Assembly (NCBI GenBank): GCA_011620645.1 | Contig: WOYS01000064.1 | Span: 1-64,000 of the forward strand | Length of the DNA stretch: 64,000 bases | Origin: Mycobacterium sp. | GTDB taxonomy: Bacteria > Actinomycetota > Actinomycetes > Mycobacteriales > Mycobacteriaceae | Reading direction: 5' to 3' | Part shown: positions 16,813-25,983 of the stretch, in pieces | Numbering within the stretch: the first letter of the stretch is position 1 | Layout: every line of letters starts with the position of its first letter | Notes under the pieces: generated by a model | What the model was told of the DNA's origin: nothing | Databases searched by the model: none | What the model saw: only the letters and a program-made list of their open reading frames with translations | Position numbers and translations under genes: made by a program

Positions 16813-18240
16813 ATGAGCACCAACGCAGTAGCCGACAAGAAGTCAGTCGCAGCTCGTCTGGTTGGCATGGCCCAAGAACGGTACGTCCTTGGTGTCTCCG
16901 AGGACGGAGAGCCCTTCGGCGCAGACCGAACTCGCCCTCATCTGTCGATGTTGCTACGTGCCGGAAAGGCCGGTCTACGCGCCGAACTCGCCTCCCGCTA
17001 CTTCGCTGAGACAGGCACCGTCGCCGGCGGCCAAGCTCTCACCGACGCCACCCTGATCCTCGAAGGCCTTGCCGCCAGCCAGACACCCGAGAAGCTGTAC
17101 CTCCGTATCGCTGACCACCAAGGAACTAGCTACATCGACACCGGACGCACCGACGGGAAGGTCGTTCGTATCCGCGCAGGCACATGGTCGGTCATCGACA
17201 CAGCCCCGGTACGGTTTCTCCGTACCAAGCTGACCGCCGCGATGCCGTTACCTGCTCCAGATAGCGACCTGGATCGGCTGTGGGATTTCATCAACGTCGC
17301 CGTTGCAGACCGGCCCGTCCTGCTGGCAGTGCTTGTTGCCGCGCTGATCCAGTGCGATGTGCCGCATCCCGTGTTGGCACTGTTCGCCGAGCAAGGCAGC
17401 GCCAAGAGCACCACAACGCGCATGTTGGTCGACCTCATCGATCCGTCCCCTGTTCCGCTGCGCCAGGCACCCCGCGACGCCGACACCTGGGTGCATGCCG
17501 CCTCCGGCTCCTGGGTTGTTGCCCTGGACAACCTGTCTGCAATCCCGCCCTGGTTGTCGGACTCGCTGTGCCGTGCCGCCACCGGCGACGGCAACGTCAA
17601 ACGCGCGCTTTACACCGACGGCGACTTAGCGGTCGTGAAGTTTCGTCGCTGCGTCATCGTCAACGGCATCGACGTCGGTGCAGTCCGCCCCGACCTCGCG
17701 GACCGCATGGTGCTGGTGGACCTGCGACGCATCGATCGCCATATGCGACAACCGGAGGCCACGCTGCGACAACAATGGCGCGAGGCTCTACCAGGGATTT
17801 TGAGCGCTACATGTCACGCGCCGACCAGCTCTCCGAGGACAGCCTGTCCGCCGATCCGTTCATCGAACAACTGCGCCGCTGCCTCCATGAGCCCCTACGC
17901 GGACAGTCCGGTGCCGACCTGCTCGCCCTCATCACCCCGACTGGCGATCACCGGCGACAGCCGAAGGAATGGCCCAAGAACGGCCGAGACGTGACAAGCC
18001 TGCTCAGCAGGCACGCGCCGGCGCTGCGAAACCTGGGATGGGCAATCGACAACGACGGAGCACAACCACCGCAACGTCCTGCTGTGGACCATCTATCCAC
18101 CGCACAAAGATGTAGCGGCCCATCATGCCTCGCAGTCCTCGCGTCCCTCGCTGCTACGGCCCAGCCCCACCGCAGTGCCCGCTCCCGAGCACCCAGCGAC
18201 CTCGCTCACCGACGAGCGCCGCGACGACCTCTCCGCATAA
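16813..18240 (+). pseudogene. Broken P-loop ATP-binding protein of an integrated element
   Basis: The start (MSTNAVADKKSVAARL) and about 330 codons look intact, with a P-loop (FAEQGSAKSTTTRML), a Walker B-like VALDNLSAIP and sensor-type VIVNGIDVGAVRPDLADR. At about 17800 coding jumps to another frame (DFERYMSRADQLSED). Near 18057 it returns to the first frame (HNHRNVLLWTIYPPHKD), ending at TAA 18238-18240. The first break seems to combine an internal deletion with a frameshift, since the usual helical segment before FERYMSRA is missing. Proteins of this kind occur in mycobacterial integrated plasmids and phage satellites as primase/helicase-like ATPases. The present copy is unlikely to be functional. 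Confidence 0.65.
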
Positions 18241-18320
18241 CGGCACTCCGCGGTCCCAGATTCGACGAGCTGTCAGTGCCTGCAGGCAGTATCAGGACAA
18301 GCCTGGAGGGAGCGACTGCG

Positions 18321-18791
18321 ATGAGCCTTGATGACGACCTGGAGAACTTGGCCACTGCCGCGGTCAGCGATTGGCCCGAGATCGCGTTCTCCGGCCGGCT
18401 CGATGGCGCGATCCGAGAGCTTTACCGAATGCATCTGCCGTTCCCGCCGTCCTGGACCCCCGACGAGTGCGAGGAGTTCATCGAGGAACACGCCGACACC
18501 GACGCACAACAGCTGGCCACCCAGTTCGATGATGCCATCGACGTCGTGATCGACGACTTCGGCCGACAGAACGGCCACCTACCTCATCATGAAGATGCGT
18601 CAGAGATGATCGACGCGTCACGCAGGACCATGGTCTACGAGCTACTGGCCAACATCGAGTACCTGAAAGATGAACTCGCCCAGCTGACGATCCACACCGC
18701 AGGCCGTAGCCCAGCGAGCATGACCGGATGCAGCCCCGCCGCACGACGTTCCCACAGAACCACGATCCGCAGGCCTCGCGGCATCCGGTGA
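18321..18791 (+). CDS. Small acidic protein of unknown function
   Basis: A 156-aa protein with an acidic helical N-terminal 115 residues (MSLDDDLENLATAAVSDWPE..., then a DECEEFIEEHADTDAQQL stretch) and a basic tail. A GGAGGGAG box lies 9 bases before the ATG. It follows the broken ATPase and probably belonged to the same integrated element. No family is recognised. Confidence 0.55.
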   Translation: MSLDDDLENLATAAVSDWPEIAFSGRLDGAIRELYRMHLPFPPSWTPDECEEFIEEHADTDAQQLATQFDDAIDVVIDDFGRQNGHLPHHEDASEMIDASRRTMVYELLANIEYLKDELAQLTIHTAGRSPASMTGCSPAARRSHRTTIRRPRGIR

Positions 18792-18795
18792 CACT

Positions 18796-19221
18796 TCACC
18801 AATCACGGTGCGGATGAACGGCATTGGACAGGTCACGCGCAGCCGTCAAAGTGGCACGATCTAGTTTCTTGAGCCGAGCCTGCTCTGCCAACCGCGCAAG
18901 CAGCGTCCGCAGCGCCTCACTGTCGGCGAGAACTCTGTTTGCAGTATCCATCGGCACGACAGGCCCATCCGGCCCGAGATTCACTGCAGATCGCTCCTGA
19001 GACGCAGCGACTCTTGGGACCTCGATCACTCGAATCGGCGCCCCGTAACGCTCCGCGGCTGTCCGCGCCGCCGACGCATCCCTACGACAAGTGTCCGAGC
19101 GATAAAGTCGGCGACGGCCCCGCCTAGGAGCGACGTCCTCATCAAGCATTGCAGCATCGCAGCGGACACACCGGCTTGGATCGTAGGCGTTGTACTCACT
19201 CTCATTCGTTTCAACACCCAC
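18796..19221 (-). CDS. Small zinc-ribbon-like protein of a mobile element
   Basis: A 141-aa protein starting at a GTG. It has an N-terminal CVRC pair, a second RSDTCRRDASAARTAAERYG segment resembling the Cys-x-x-Cys-Arg half of small zinc fingers, and a helical C-terminus (EALRTLLARLAEQARLKKL). Proteins with the pattern CxxC...YCSDxCRxAASAAR are common near integrated elements in mycobacteria. In this copy only one Cys of the second pair is left (YRSDTC), so metal binding may be lost. The convergent small acidic gene ends 4 bases away. Confidence 0.5.
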   Translation of the reverse strand: MGVETNESEYNAYDPSRCVRCDAAMLDEDVAPRRGRRRLYRSDTCRRDASAARTAAERYGAPIRVIEVPRVAASQERSAVNLGPDGPVVPMDTANRVLADSEALRTLLARLAEQARLKKLDRATLTAARDLSNAVHPHRDW

Positions 19222-19374
19222 CGGCAAACTGGTCCTGCCGACCACCCGCCCCAACCGCACAAAGCCTGACCATGCCCACCCGCAGCCACACCCGAAAACA
19301 ACAGCGGGACTACCGCATCCAGACAGAACGCGCTCGGCCGCAGCACACAAATCCTGGCCGGCGGCCGCAACCGG

Positions 19375-19671
19375 GTGCTTGTCGAGCATCTGGCCCACTA
19401 CATCGACGTGCCCGGATATCAGGTCATCACCGACCTCGACGCGATCCCACGGGAGTTGCGGGGCCTGCACCCCGACAACCCGGTAAACCGCGTCCGTTTC
19501 GGCGGGGCGCAGTTGGAGCTCTCGTCCGGGGTGCGGGGCGCGAGTCCGCGCAACTCGATCGTTTCCAACGACTCCACCGGCCTGTCGCCGAAGACGTCGG
19601 CGCTGGTGGACGGCCTGACGAAAGCCGCAGACGCCTGGCATTCGCCAACTCGCCAACTTAGTAATACCTGA
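19375..19671 (+). pseudogene. Gene remnant, unknown family
   Basis: A 98-codon frame from a GTG reads like real protein (VLVEHLAHYIDVPGYQV, GLHPDNPVNRVRFGGAQL, GLSPKTSALVDGL). The same frame stays open further upstream (GRSTQILAGGRNR) to a stop at about 19267. A different frame at 19272 (MPTRSHTRKQQRDYRIQTER) looks like the original N-terminus, so a frameshift near 19330 is likely. The family is not recognised. Confidence 0.4.
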
Positions 19672-19710
19672 GGGCGTAGGCGAAATTGACCGTCGTGATA
19701 ATCCCGGCGT

Positions 19711-20035
19711 GTGAGGCGCCGTAGTTTCATCGCAGGCGGTGCAGGCGCCGTCGTCGTACTGTCCGCACAAACCGCTGTTGCGTTTTCGTCGCCCCCATCG
19801 CCGGGGCCGCAGCCTGCAGTTACGGCTGACGGTCTACCCGAGGCTGTCTCAAAACTGCGCGCGCAGTACATGCCTCAGTTCGATGCCGACTACGTCGACC
19901 ACGTCATCGTGCCCAGCTTCATGAACAGCACGTTCGACGGACAGCCCAGGCCCTGTCCCGGGGCCGGACCCAGAAATCTTGCCGGTCGGACCTGCCACCG
20001 TCATCAAGGACGACATCGGGTTCAAGCGACCGTAG
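19711..20035 (+). pseudogene. Frameshifted Tat-type secreted protein
   Basis: A GTG start gives a twin-arginine-like signal (MRRRSFIAGGAGAVVVLSAQ) and a coding-like stretch to SFMNSTFDG. The plausible C-terminus (GPDPEILPVGPATVIKDD) lies in another frame and stops at 20033-20035. A deletion plus frameshift at about 19930-19965 joins them. The parent function is unknown. Confidence 0.45.
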
Positions 20036-20253
20036 ATCGGCCCGGGCGGCGGTTATCCACAGTTGGGAATTTGTCCATAGATCGCCGGTTGGGAAGTCGG
20101 CGAATGCAGCGGTCTCTGATTAGCCAGAGATCTCATTCTCTGGCCGGTGCGGATGAAAGGCGGCCGCTGCCTTCAGGTTCGGGTCGAGAAATGCATTGGG
20201 TTCGCCTCGGCAACGCTCATCACAAGCTCCTTTGCTCAGCTCGGCCGTAGCTG

Positions 20254-21006
20254 CTACTGGGCGGTGTACCCGCCGTCGATGACGAGTTCCGAGCCCGTCA
20301 TGAACGACGACTCGTCCGATGCGAGGAAGAGCGCGCCGTAGGCGATTTCCTCGGGTCTGCCCATCCGTCCGAGCGGTGTGGCCGCGGTCAGCGCCGGCAG
20401 GCCCTCGGCCGGGATCTCCTCGTCCACCATCCCGGTGTCGATCACACCCGGATGAATCGAGTTCACCCGAATTCCCTCGGATGCGTACTGGACGGCGGCG
20501 GTCTTGGTGAGCAGGCGCACCGCTCCCTTGGTCGCCTGGTAGGCCGCGGCCGCACCGCTGCCGATCAGGCCGTAGATCGACGAGACGTTGACGATCGAGC
20601 CCCCGCCGGCCCTGCGCATGGAAGGAATGGCGGTCTTCATGCCCAGCCAAACCCCGGTCTGGTTCACCGCGACAACCCGTTTCCACACCTCCAGCGAGGT
20701 CTGCTCAACGCCGGCCATGTCCAGGATCCCGGCGTTGTTCACCAAGACGTCCAGTTCACCGAACACCGCAGTCGCGTGTTGGACCGCGTGGTCCCAATCC
20801 GCCTCGTCGGTAACGTCGAGGCGGGTGGCTGACACCGACGCCCCCCCGTTCAGAAGTTCCTTTTCGAGGGACACCAGCGCGTCGTCACGAACGTCGGTGA
20901 TGACGACGGAGGCACCTTCGGCGGCAAACAACCGGGCCTCCGCTGCCCCTTGTCCGCGCGCGGCTCCGGTGATGAGCGCAACCTTGCCTTGGAGTCGGTT
21001 CGTCAT
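20254..21006 (-). CDS. Short-chain dehydrogenase/reductase, ketone/alcohol type
   Basis: A 250-aa classical SDR. It has TGAARGQG (cofactor), NNAG in VNNAGILD, Ser in IVNVSSIYG, YQATK (Tyr/Lys) and a PGVIDTGM segment. The C-terminus (SELVIDGGYTAQ) is that of the FabG/20-beta-hydroxysteroid dehydrogenase group. It lies 38 bases downstream of a Baeyer-Villiger monooxygenase, so it likely oxidises the secondary alcohol to the ketone used by that enzyme. The start at 21006 matches the family; an in-frame ATG at 21021 is an alternative. Confidence 0.85.
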   Translation of the reverse strand: MTNRLQGKVALITGAARGQGAAEARLFAAEGASVVITDVRDDALVSLEKELLNGGASVSATRLDVTDEADWDHAVQHATAVFGELDVLVNNAGILDMAGVEQTSLEVWKRVVAVNQTGVWLGMKTAIPSMRRAGGGSIVNVSSIYGLIGSGAAAAYQATKGAVRLLTKTAAVQYASEGIRVNSIHPGVIDTGMVDEEIPAEGLPALTAATPLGRMGRPEEIAYGALFLASDESSFMTGSELVIDGGYTAQ

Positions 21007-21044
21007 TTCTCGGTCGCTCATTCCTGTAGTGGTGGTTGGCCCGC

Positions 21045-22634
21045 TCAGCTGAACTGAAAGCCCTTGTAGCCAGCATCCTTGCACTCCGAGAGCGCGTTGC
21101 GGTAGGCGCCCAGACCCGCGAGGTAGAAGTAGACCGTGTTCTTCTTGCCGGGAATGTTGGCGCCGAAAATCCACGACTGTGCCTTCGGGAACAGCGTCGC
21201 GTCGGCGATCTCGCGGCAGGTGGCGGTCCAGTCCTGCTCGGCGTCGGCGGTCGGCTCCACGGCGGCGAAACCGGTCTGCTCCACGTGCTCGATCAGGTCA
21301 GTGGACCACTCCACCTGTGTCTCGATCGACGGCGGCAGGTTGGTGAAGGGGCCGTTGGGCCCGAGCACCATGAACATGTTCGGGAAGTTCGCGACCGCCA
21401 CCCCGAGATAGCTGGACGGTCCGTCCTTCCAGTGGTCCGCCATCGTCAGGCCATTGCGGCCTCGCAGGTCGAAACGCTTGTAGTTGCCGTCAACCGCATC
21501 GAACCCGGTGGCGAAGATCAGGATGTCGATCTCGTGCTCCACCCCGTCGGAGGTCCGGACACCGGCGGGCGTGATCTGCGCGATCGGATTCTCCTTGACG
21601 TCCACGAGTTCGACGTTGTCACGATTGAAGGTTGCGTAATACCCGCTATCGCACAGCGGCCGCTTGGCGTAGAGGTCCCGCGGCATCAGCTTGCGGGCCG
21701 TCTCGGGGTCCTCGACGATCTCTGCGATCTTGCCCTTGACGAAGTCCTGTGCAGCCTTGTTCGCGACCTCGTTGGTGGAAATGTCGGCGAAGGTCTCGAA
21801 CATGAAGCGGAAGCCGCCGCCCTTTTCCCACGCTCGCTGGAAGATCGCCTGCGCCTCCGACGACGACACGGACTCGTAGCTGGTGGTGCTCTCCTCGAAG
21901 CCGAAGGCGACAACCGAGTTGCGCACCTGCTCCCAGATGGCCGCATAGTTCTCCTTGACGTCTGCGACGTACTCGCGAGAGACCGGCCCGTTGCCCACGG
22001 GGACGGTGAACTGGGCCGAGCGCTGGAACACGGTCAGATGGTCGACCTCGGGAGCGATCGCGGTGATGACCTGGACTCCGGTGGATCCGTTCCCGATCAC
22101 ACCGACCCGTTTACCGGCCAGTTCGAGGTCGGCCGGCCACTGGCCGGTGTGCACGTGCACGCCTCGGAACGTGTCGATGCCCTTGAGGTCGGGGAGGTTG
22201 GTGGCCGACAGCAACCCCACCGCGGTGACGAGGTACTTCGCCGTGTGCAGTTCACCGGTGTCGGTCTGGATGTGCCAGAGGTTGTCGTCGTCGTGGAAGT
22301 GCGCCGCGACGACGCCGGTGTCGAGCTGAATATCGGGCCGCAAATTCCAGCGGTCGGCCACCTGCTCGAGGTAGCTCAGTATCTGCGGCTGGGTGACGTA
22401 GCGGGTGTCGAAATCCCACTCTTGCAGCAAGTCCTTGTCGCAGGAGTAGCAGTACACGAACGACTCGGTGTCCGAGAGCGCGCCCGGGTAACGGTTCCAG
22501 TACCAGGTACCGCCCACGCCACCGGCCTTGTCGAACAGTCGCACGGTCAAGCCATGCTCGTCGCGCAGCTTCTTCAGGGCATACATCCCACCGAAGCCCG
22601 CGCCGATGACGACCGCATCATGGTGAGTGCTCAT
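21045..22634 (-). CDS. Baeyer-Villiger flavin monooxygenase (type I)
   Basis: A 529-aa FAD/NADPH enzyme. It has GAGFGG near the N-terminus, GGTWYWNRYPG, the Baeyer-Villiger fingerprint FRGVHVHTGQWP (FxGxxxHxxxWP) and a second nucleotide fold GVIGNGSTGVQ. It inserts oxygen next to a ketone to form an ester or lactone. With the upstream esterase and downstream SDR it makes an alcohol-ketone-ester-acid route like acetone or cyclic ketone degradation. The start at 22634 follows an AGAGGAC box; an earlier in-frame ATG gives an atypical tail. Confidence 0.92.
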   Translation of the reverse strand: MSTHHDAVVIGAGFGGMYALKKLRDEHGLTVRLFDKAGGVGGTWYWNRYPGALSDTESFVYCYSCDKDLLQEWDFDTRYVTQPQILSYLEQVADRWNLRPDIQLDTGVVAAHFHDDDNLWHIQTDTGELHTAKYLVTAVGLLSATNLPDLKGIDTFRGVHVHTGQWPADLELAGKRVGVIGNGSTGVQVITAIAPEVDHLTVFQRSAQFTVPVGNGPVSREYVADVKENYAAIWEQVRNSVVAFGFEESTTSYESVSSSEAQAIFQRAWEKGGGFRFMFETFADISTNEVANKAAQDFVKGKIAEIVEDPETARKLMPRDLYAKRPLCDSGYYATFNRDNVELVDVKENPIAQITPAGVRTSDGVEHEIDILIFATGFDAVDGNYKRFDLRGRNGLTMADHWKDGPSSYLGVAVANFPNMFMVLGPNGPFTNLPPSIETQVEWSTDLIEHVEQTGFAAVEPTADAEQDWTATCREIADATLFPKAQSWIFGANIPGKKNTVYFYLAGLGAYRNALSECKDAGYKGFQFS

Positions 22635-22699
22635 ATCAGTCGGTCCTCTGTTCTCTTCGTGCCTAAGTTTGGTCCGTCCTCGTTCTTCTGCCGGGAGGG

Positions 22700-23599
22700 T
22701 CAACGGCGGTACCAGCTGCAGATCCGGGAGATTTCCGCATCGGCCTCCGGGGCGCGCCCGGCGAGGAAGGGAAACACGTGCTGCATGCCGTCGACGACCG
22801 AGAGCGTCACCTCGGCGCCCGCCGCCGAGGCCCGGTCAGCGAGCCGGGTTGCGTCATCCAGCAACGTCTCCGCCGAGCCGGCGCTGATGTACAGCCGCGG
22901 GAAACCGGTGTAGTCGGCGTACAGCGGGTTGGCGAGCGGATCATCGGGCTTGCCGGTGTCGCCGAGGAACATCGCCGACATCCCCTCGAGGATCTGCCGA
23001 CTGACCAGGCCGTCGGCGGCCGCGTTGGTGGTCAAGCTTTCGCCGGCGAGCTCCATGTCGAGCCATGGCGAGAGGGCGATCACTGCTTCAGGCAGCGGCG
23101 AGCCGTCGGCGCGGAGCTGTAATACGGCGGCGATGGCCAGGTTGCCGCCGGCGGAGTCGCCGGCGGTGACGATGCTGCCGGGCGCGAAGCCTCGGTCCAG
23201 CAGCGCGCGATACACCGCGGTGGCGTCCTCGATCTGCGCGGGGAAGGGATGCTCGGGCGCTCGCCGGTAGTCCATGACGAACGCCGTCGTCCCGAGCGCT
23301 TTGGCGAGGTGTGCGGCGAGCTTGCGGTGGCTGGCCGCGGATCCGACACAGAAGCCGCCTCCGTGGGCGTACAAGATCACCCTCGACGTGTCCGCGTCGG
23401 CCGGGAGTGCCCAGATACCCTCGACGCCGGCGACGGCGTCCGACCGGTACGTCACGGCCTCGGGCTCCCTGGTCGGCTGGTGCCACTCGTCGAACATGCT
23501 GCGCAACGCCCCGATGGACATGTGCGGGTCGGCGGCCATGCGGCTGGACCAGGCCCTGTAGAGCGCCTCGAGATAGCCGGCTTGTGCAGAGACGGTCAT
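22700..23599 (-). CDS. HSL-family alpha/beta hydrolase (esterase)
   Basis: A 299-aa esterase with the HGGGFCVGS oxyanion motif, GDSAGG nucleophile elbow and a C-terminal His in GMQHVFPF. It likely hydrolyses the ester made by the neighbouring Baeyer-Villiger enzyme. It is the first gene of the minus-strand operon, with a GGAAGGT box 9 bases before the chosen ATG. The next gene follows after 65 bases. Confidence 0.88.
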   Translation of the reverse strand: MTVSAQAGYLEALYRAWSSRMAADPHMSIGALRSMFDEWHQPTREPEAVTYRSDAVAGVEGIWALPADADTSRVILYAHGGGFCVGSAASHRKLAAHLAKALGTTAFVMDYRRAPEHPFPAQIEDATAVYRALLDRGFAPGSIVTAGDSAGGNLAIAAVLQLRADGSPLPEAVIALSPWLDMELAGESLTTNAAADGLVSRQILEGMSAMFLGDTGKPDDPLANPLYADYTGFPRLYISAGSAETLLDDATRLADRASAAGAEVTLSVVDGMQHVFPFLAGRAPEADAEISRICSWYRR

Positions 23600-23721
23600 G
23601 AGCGTTACCTTCCGGATCACAGTTGCCTCGGGATTGTGATGTGCGCAACTGAATTACAGTGTGCCAGCGACGCGGAACCAACGACTGTTCCGATGTGAAA
23701 CAGGGGCGGCAACACCACACG

Positions 23722-23757
23722 TTTCCGGGCTTGACTGTCTTTCCGGGCTTGACTGTC
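23722..23757. repeat. Perfect 18-bp tandem duplication in a divergent promoter region
   Basis: tttccgggcttgactgtc occurs twice without a spacer. Each copy holds TTGACT, a good -35-like hexamer. It lies between the divergent esterase and diiron operons. Confidence 0.7.
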
Positions 23758-23888
23758 GGTCAGCATCGCCTGGATCAGGCGGAAACTCGCGAGCTTCTGC
23801 CCGCCCCGAACTGGATGGACCGCCCGATCACCGAGATCGCTGAACACCTTCAGGGCCTTTCTGGCAACCCGACCAAATGGTGTTGCGG

Positions 23889-23941
23889 TGCCGCAATGGC
23901 CCGCTCGGGCCAGGGTTTGGCCCGAGCGGACCATTGCGGCA
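23889..23941. promoter_or_regulatory. Long inverted repeat upstream of the diiron operon
   Basis: Arms of 23 bp (23889-23911 and 23919-23941) match at 22 positions around a 7-base loop. Each arm includes CCGNNCGG (23901-23908, 23922-23929). It sits 66 bases before the diiron protein start, so it may be an operator, an attenuator hairpin or a terminator for upstream transcription. Confidence 0.55.
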
Positions 23942-24007
23942 CTGTGAGCGGCGTCATACTGTGGCGTTACCGAGAGATTAGGCACTCCGTGAGGGAAGGA
24001 CCATCAC

Positions 24008-25192
24008 ATGACCGAGATACTGACCCGGATGCAGGCACTGCCGAGCGAAAATCCGCTCGCAGACGAGGCATTGGCTGCTTACGAGAAGAAGTTCCGCGAG
24101 GACAATACCATCTGGGCCGAGCTCTTGCAGGACAACCTCGACCGCCTCGGGCGCGGGTCGTTTTCGCTGCACTGGATGGATACCGACAAAGCGAATTGGG
24201 GGGTGCGGGCGCGGCCGAGTTCGCGGGGATTGACCTATACCGACATCAACCGTTCGCCGGCCTACGGCACGCTGCCCGAGCACAATGCAACACGCAACTT
24301 CGCCCCGCGCGGCTCGGTGCGCGACCCTTACGCCGAGCAGATGCCGACCATCGACGCCTACGACATCCTCGACAAGAAGGAAGCGTGGGCGGACAACGTG
24401 ATGACGCTGTACGAAGAGGCCAAGGCGCGGCAGTGGAACTCCACCAGCGACATCCCGTGGAGTGAACTCGAACCGGTCAGCGAGGACCTGGAGAAGGCCG
24501 CGTGCCAACTGGCCACCTCCCTCACCGAGGTCGAGTTCGTCGCCGGCGACTTCCCGTCGCGCTGGGTATACCGCACCTCACCGGACTTCTACGAAATCAA
24601 AAACTTCCTCGTGACGCAGATGATGGATGAGGCCCGTCACATGGAGGTGTTCCGCAAGCGCGCGCTGGCCGGCGGCGGCGGCTTGTTACACGCCAGCCCG
24701 GCTCTGGAGTGGGCGCTGAAGGCCATCCTCGAATCGCCAAGCCACACCCAAGGCACATTCCTGCTCAATGTCCTGGGCGAAGGGCTTGTTCTCACCATCT
24801 TCCGGGCCGGCGAATACCTGTCCAAGACCCATGTCGACAAGGAAATCTTCCGGCGCTGCATGCAAGACGAGGCCCGACACGTCTCGTATGGCACGTTGGA
24901 ACTGAAGAACTTCCTCGACAGCTCCACCGACCGGGACAAGGCGCTTTCGGATATGCACCGCTTCGCCGACCTCGGCGAGCAGATCATCCTCACCGCGCTG
25001 AGCAGCCCCGGACTGCTGGAGCCGCTAGCCGTTCTGATGGGCGGCGGAGTCGACAAGATCGATGACGGCATGGAGGGCGTGTCGTTCCTCTGGGGAACCA
25101 TTATCGAGGAGTATCTGCAGCGCTGTGATCGTGCTGGGTTTGACCGCCGCGACAAGGTGACGATCCCGTTGGAGATGCCGTGGATGGCGTGA
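24008..25192 (+). CDS. Ferritin-like diiron oxygenase-type protein
   Basis: A 394-aa helical protein with a full diiron ligand set: an early Glu (E174 or E176 in TEVEFVAG), E208-xx-H211 in MMDEARHME, E259 in LGEGLVL and E288-xx-H291 in MQDEARHVS. This is the carboxylate-bridged site of ferritin-like oxygenases, N-oxygenases and desaturases; the substrate is not deducible. A GGAAGGA box precedes the ATG by 8 bases. It heads an operon with two SCP2-like proteins and a ferredoxin, which suggests electron delivery to a lipid-like or hydrophobic substrate. It is not the SDIMO hydroxylase of 32309. Confidence 0.75.
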   Translation: MTEILTRMQALPSENPLADEALAAYEKKFREDNTIWAELLQDNLDRLGRGSFSLHWMDTDKANWGVRARPSSRGLTYTDINRSPAYGTLPEHNATRNFAPRGSVRDPYAEQMPTIDAYDILDKKEAWADNVMTLYEEAKARQWNSTSDIPWSELEPVSEDLEKAACQLATSLTEVEFVAGDFPSRWVYRTSPDFYEIKNFLVTQMMDEARHMEVFRKRALAGGGGLLHASPALEWALKAILESPSHTQGTFLLNVLGEGLVLTIFRAGEYLSKTHVDKEIFRRCMQDEARHVSYGTLELKNFLDSSTDRDKALSDMHRFADLGEQIILTALSSPGLLEPLAVLMGGGVDKIDDGMEGVSFLWGTIIEEYLQRCDRAGFDRRDKVTIPLEMPWMA

Positions 25193-25632
25193 GCACGACC
25201 ACAGACCTTCCCACCGTCGGCTGGATGACCAGGCTCGCGGAGATCAACAAGGCAGACCTCTCCGAGTTCCGCAAACTCGGCGAGGTCGATTGCAGGTTCG
25301 CCGTCAATATCTTCGACGGCGGCCCCGACGGGTCCGCGCTGATCGTCCAACTATGTTTCGACGGCTTTGACGTCGGCGAGATCAAGCAGATCAGCGACAC
25401 GGACCTGGAGTCGATGGATTTTGTCATCGAGACCGACCAGGACTCGTGGCTGGAAATGGTGGACAACATCCGCGCCGGAGACGGCCGGCCGGACCTTGAC
25501 CACACCCTCAACGCGCTGAGCATGGCGGCGACACCGATACGGGTCTGGTCGTCCGATCCGCTGGGCCGGGACATGTTTTTCCGCTACAACCAGAGTTTCC
25601 AGCAATTTTTCAACAACTGTGCTCGGCTGTGA
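25180..25632 (+). CDS. SCP2-like small protein of the diiron operon
   Basis: About 150 aa, acidic. The pattern of strands ending in FFRYNQSFQQFFN resembles sterol-carrier-like folds, but the match is weak. The start is a GTG at 25180 (GGAG 5 bases upstream) or 25189 (GTGA overlap with the diiron stop). Either way it overlaps the preceding gene, so the two are translationally coupled. It may present substrate or assist assembly. Confidence 0.55.
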   Translation: MDGVSTTTDLPTVGWMTRLAEINKADLSEFRKLGEVDCRFAVNIFDGGPDGSALIVQLCFDGFDVGEIKQISDTDLESMDFVIETDQDSWLEMVDNIRAGDGRPDLDHTLNALSMAATPIRVWSSDPLGRDMFFRYNQSFQQFFNNCARL

Positions 25633-25658
25633 ATCGCCCATCAGGGAAGAGAAACACT

Positions 25659-25946
25659 ATGAGCCGCATTCGGCGAGGCAACTTCTACATCGATGACACC
25701 TGCATCGGATGCGGAGCGTGTGAGCATGCGTGTCCGGGACGGGTGGATGCCATATCGAAGAATACCGACGATTTCCTGGGCCGATTCGTGATTGACCTCG
25801 AACAGTGCATTGACTGCGGGAAATGCGTACCGCTGTGCCCGGTCGACTGTATTCACGACGGCCGAGTCGAAGTGGGATTTGTGCCGGACAATGGCTACAC
25901 GAAGATCGCCAAGCTGCACGATTGGGCGGCGCGCAAGGACAGCTGA
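25659..25946 (+). CDS. 2[4Fe-4S] ferredoxin
   Basis: A 95-aa protein with two cluster motifs, CIGCGACEHACPG and CIDCGKCVPLCPVDC. It likely feeds electrons to the diiron protein encoded two genes upstream. The ATG at 25659 follows GGAAGAG; an in-frame ATG at 25629 lacks a ribosome site. It is distinct from the plant-type 2Fe-2S domain in the SDIMO reductase. Confidence 0.9.
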   Translation: MSRIRRGNFYIDDTCIGCGACEHACPGRVDAISKNTDDFLGRFVIDLEQCIDCGKCVPLCPVDCIHDGRVEVGFVPDNGYTKIAKLHDWAARKDS

Positions 25947-25983
25947 GTGCATTGAAGGATTCAGGAAGGTTCAGGGACTTACC

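Noticed and set aside
23760..23890. Possible coding fragment (ELLPAPNWMDRPITEIAEHL) in the divergent promoter region
   Set aside because: It looks protein-like over 30 codons but has no start, stop context or recognisable family, so it was not listed as a gene.
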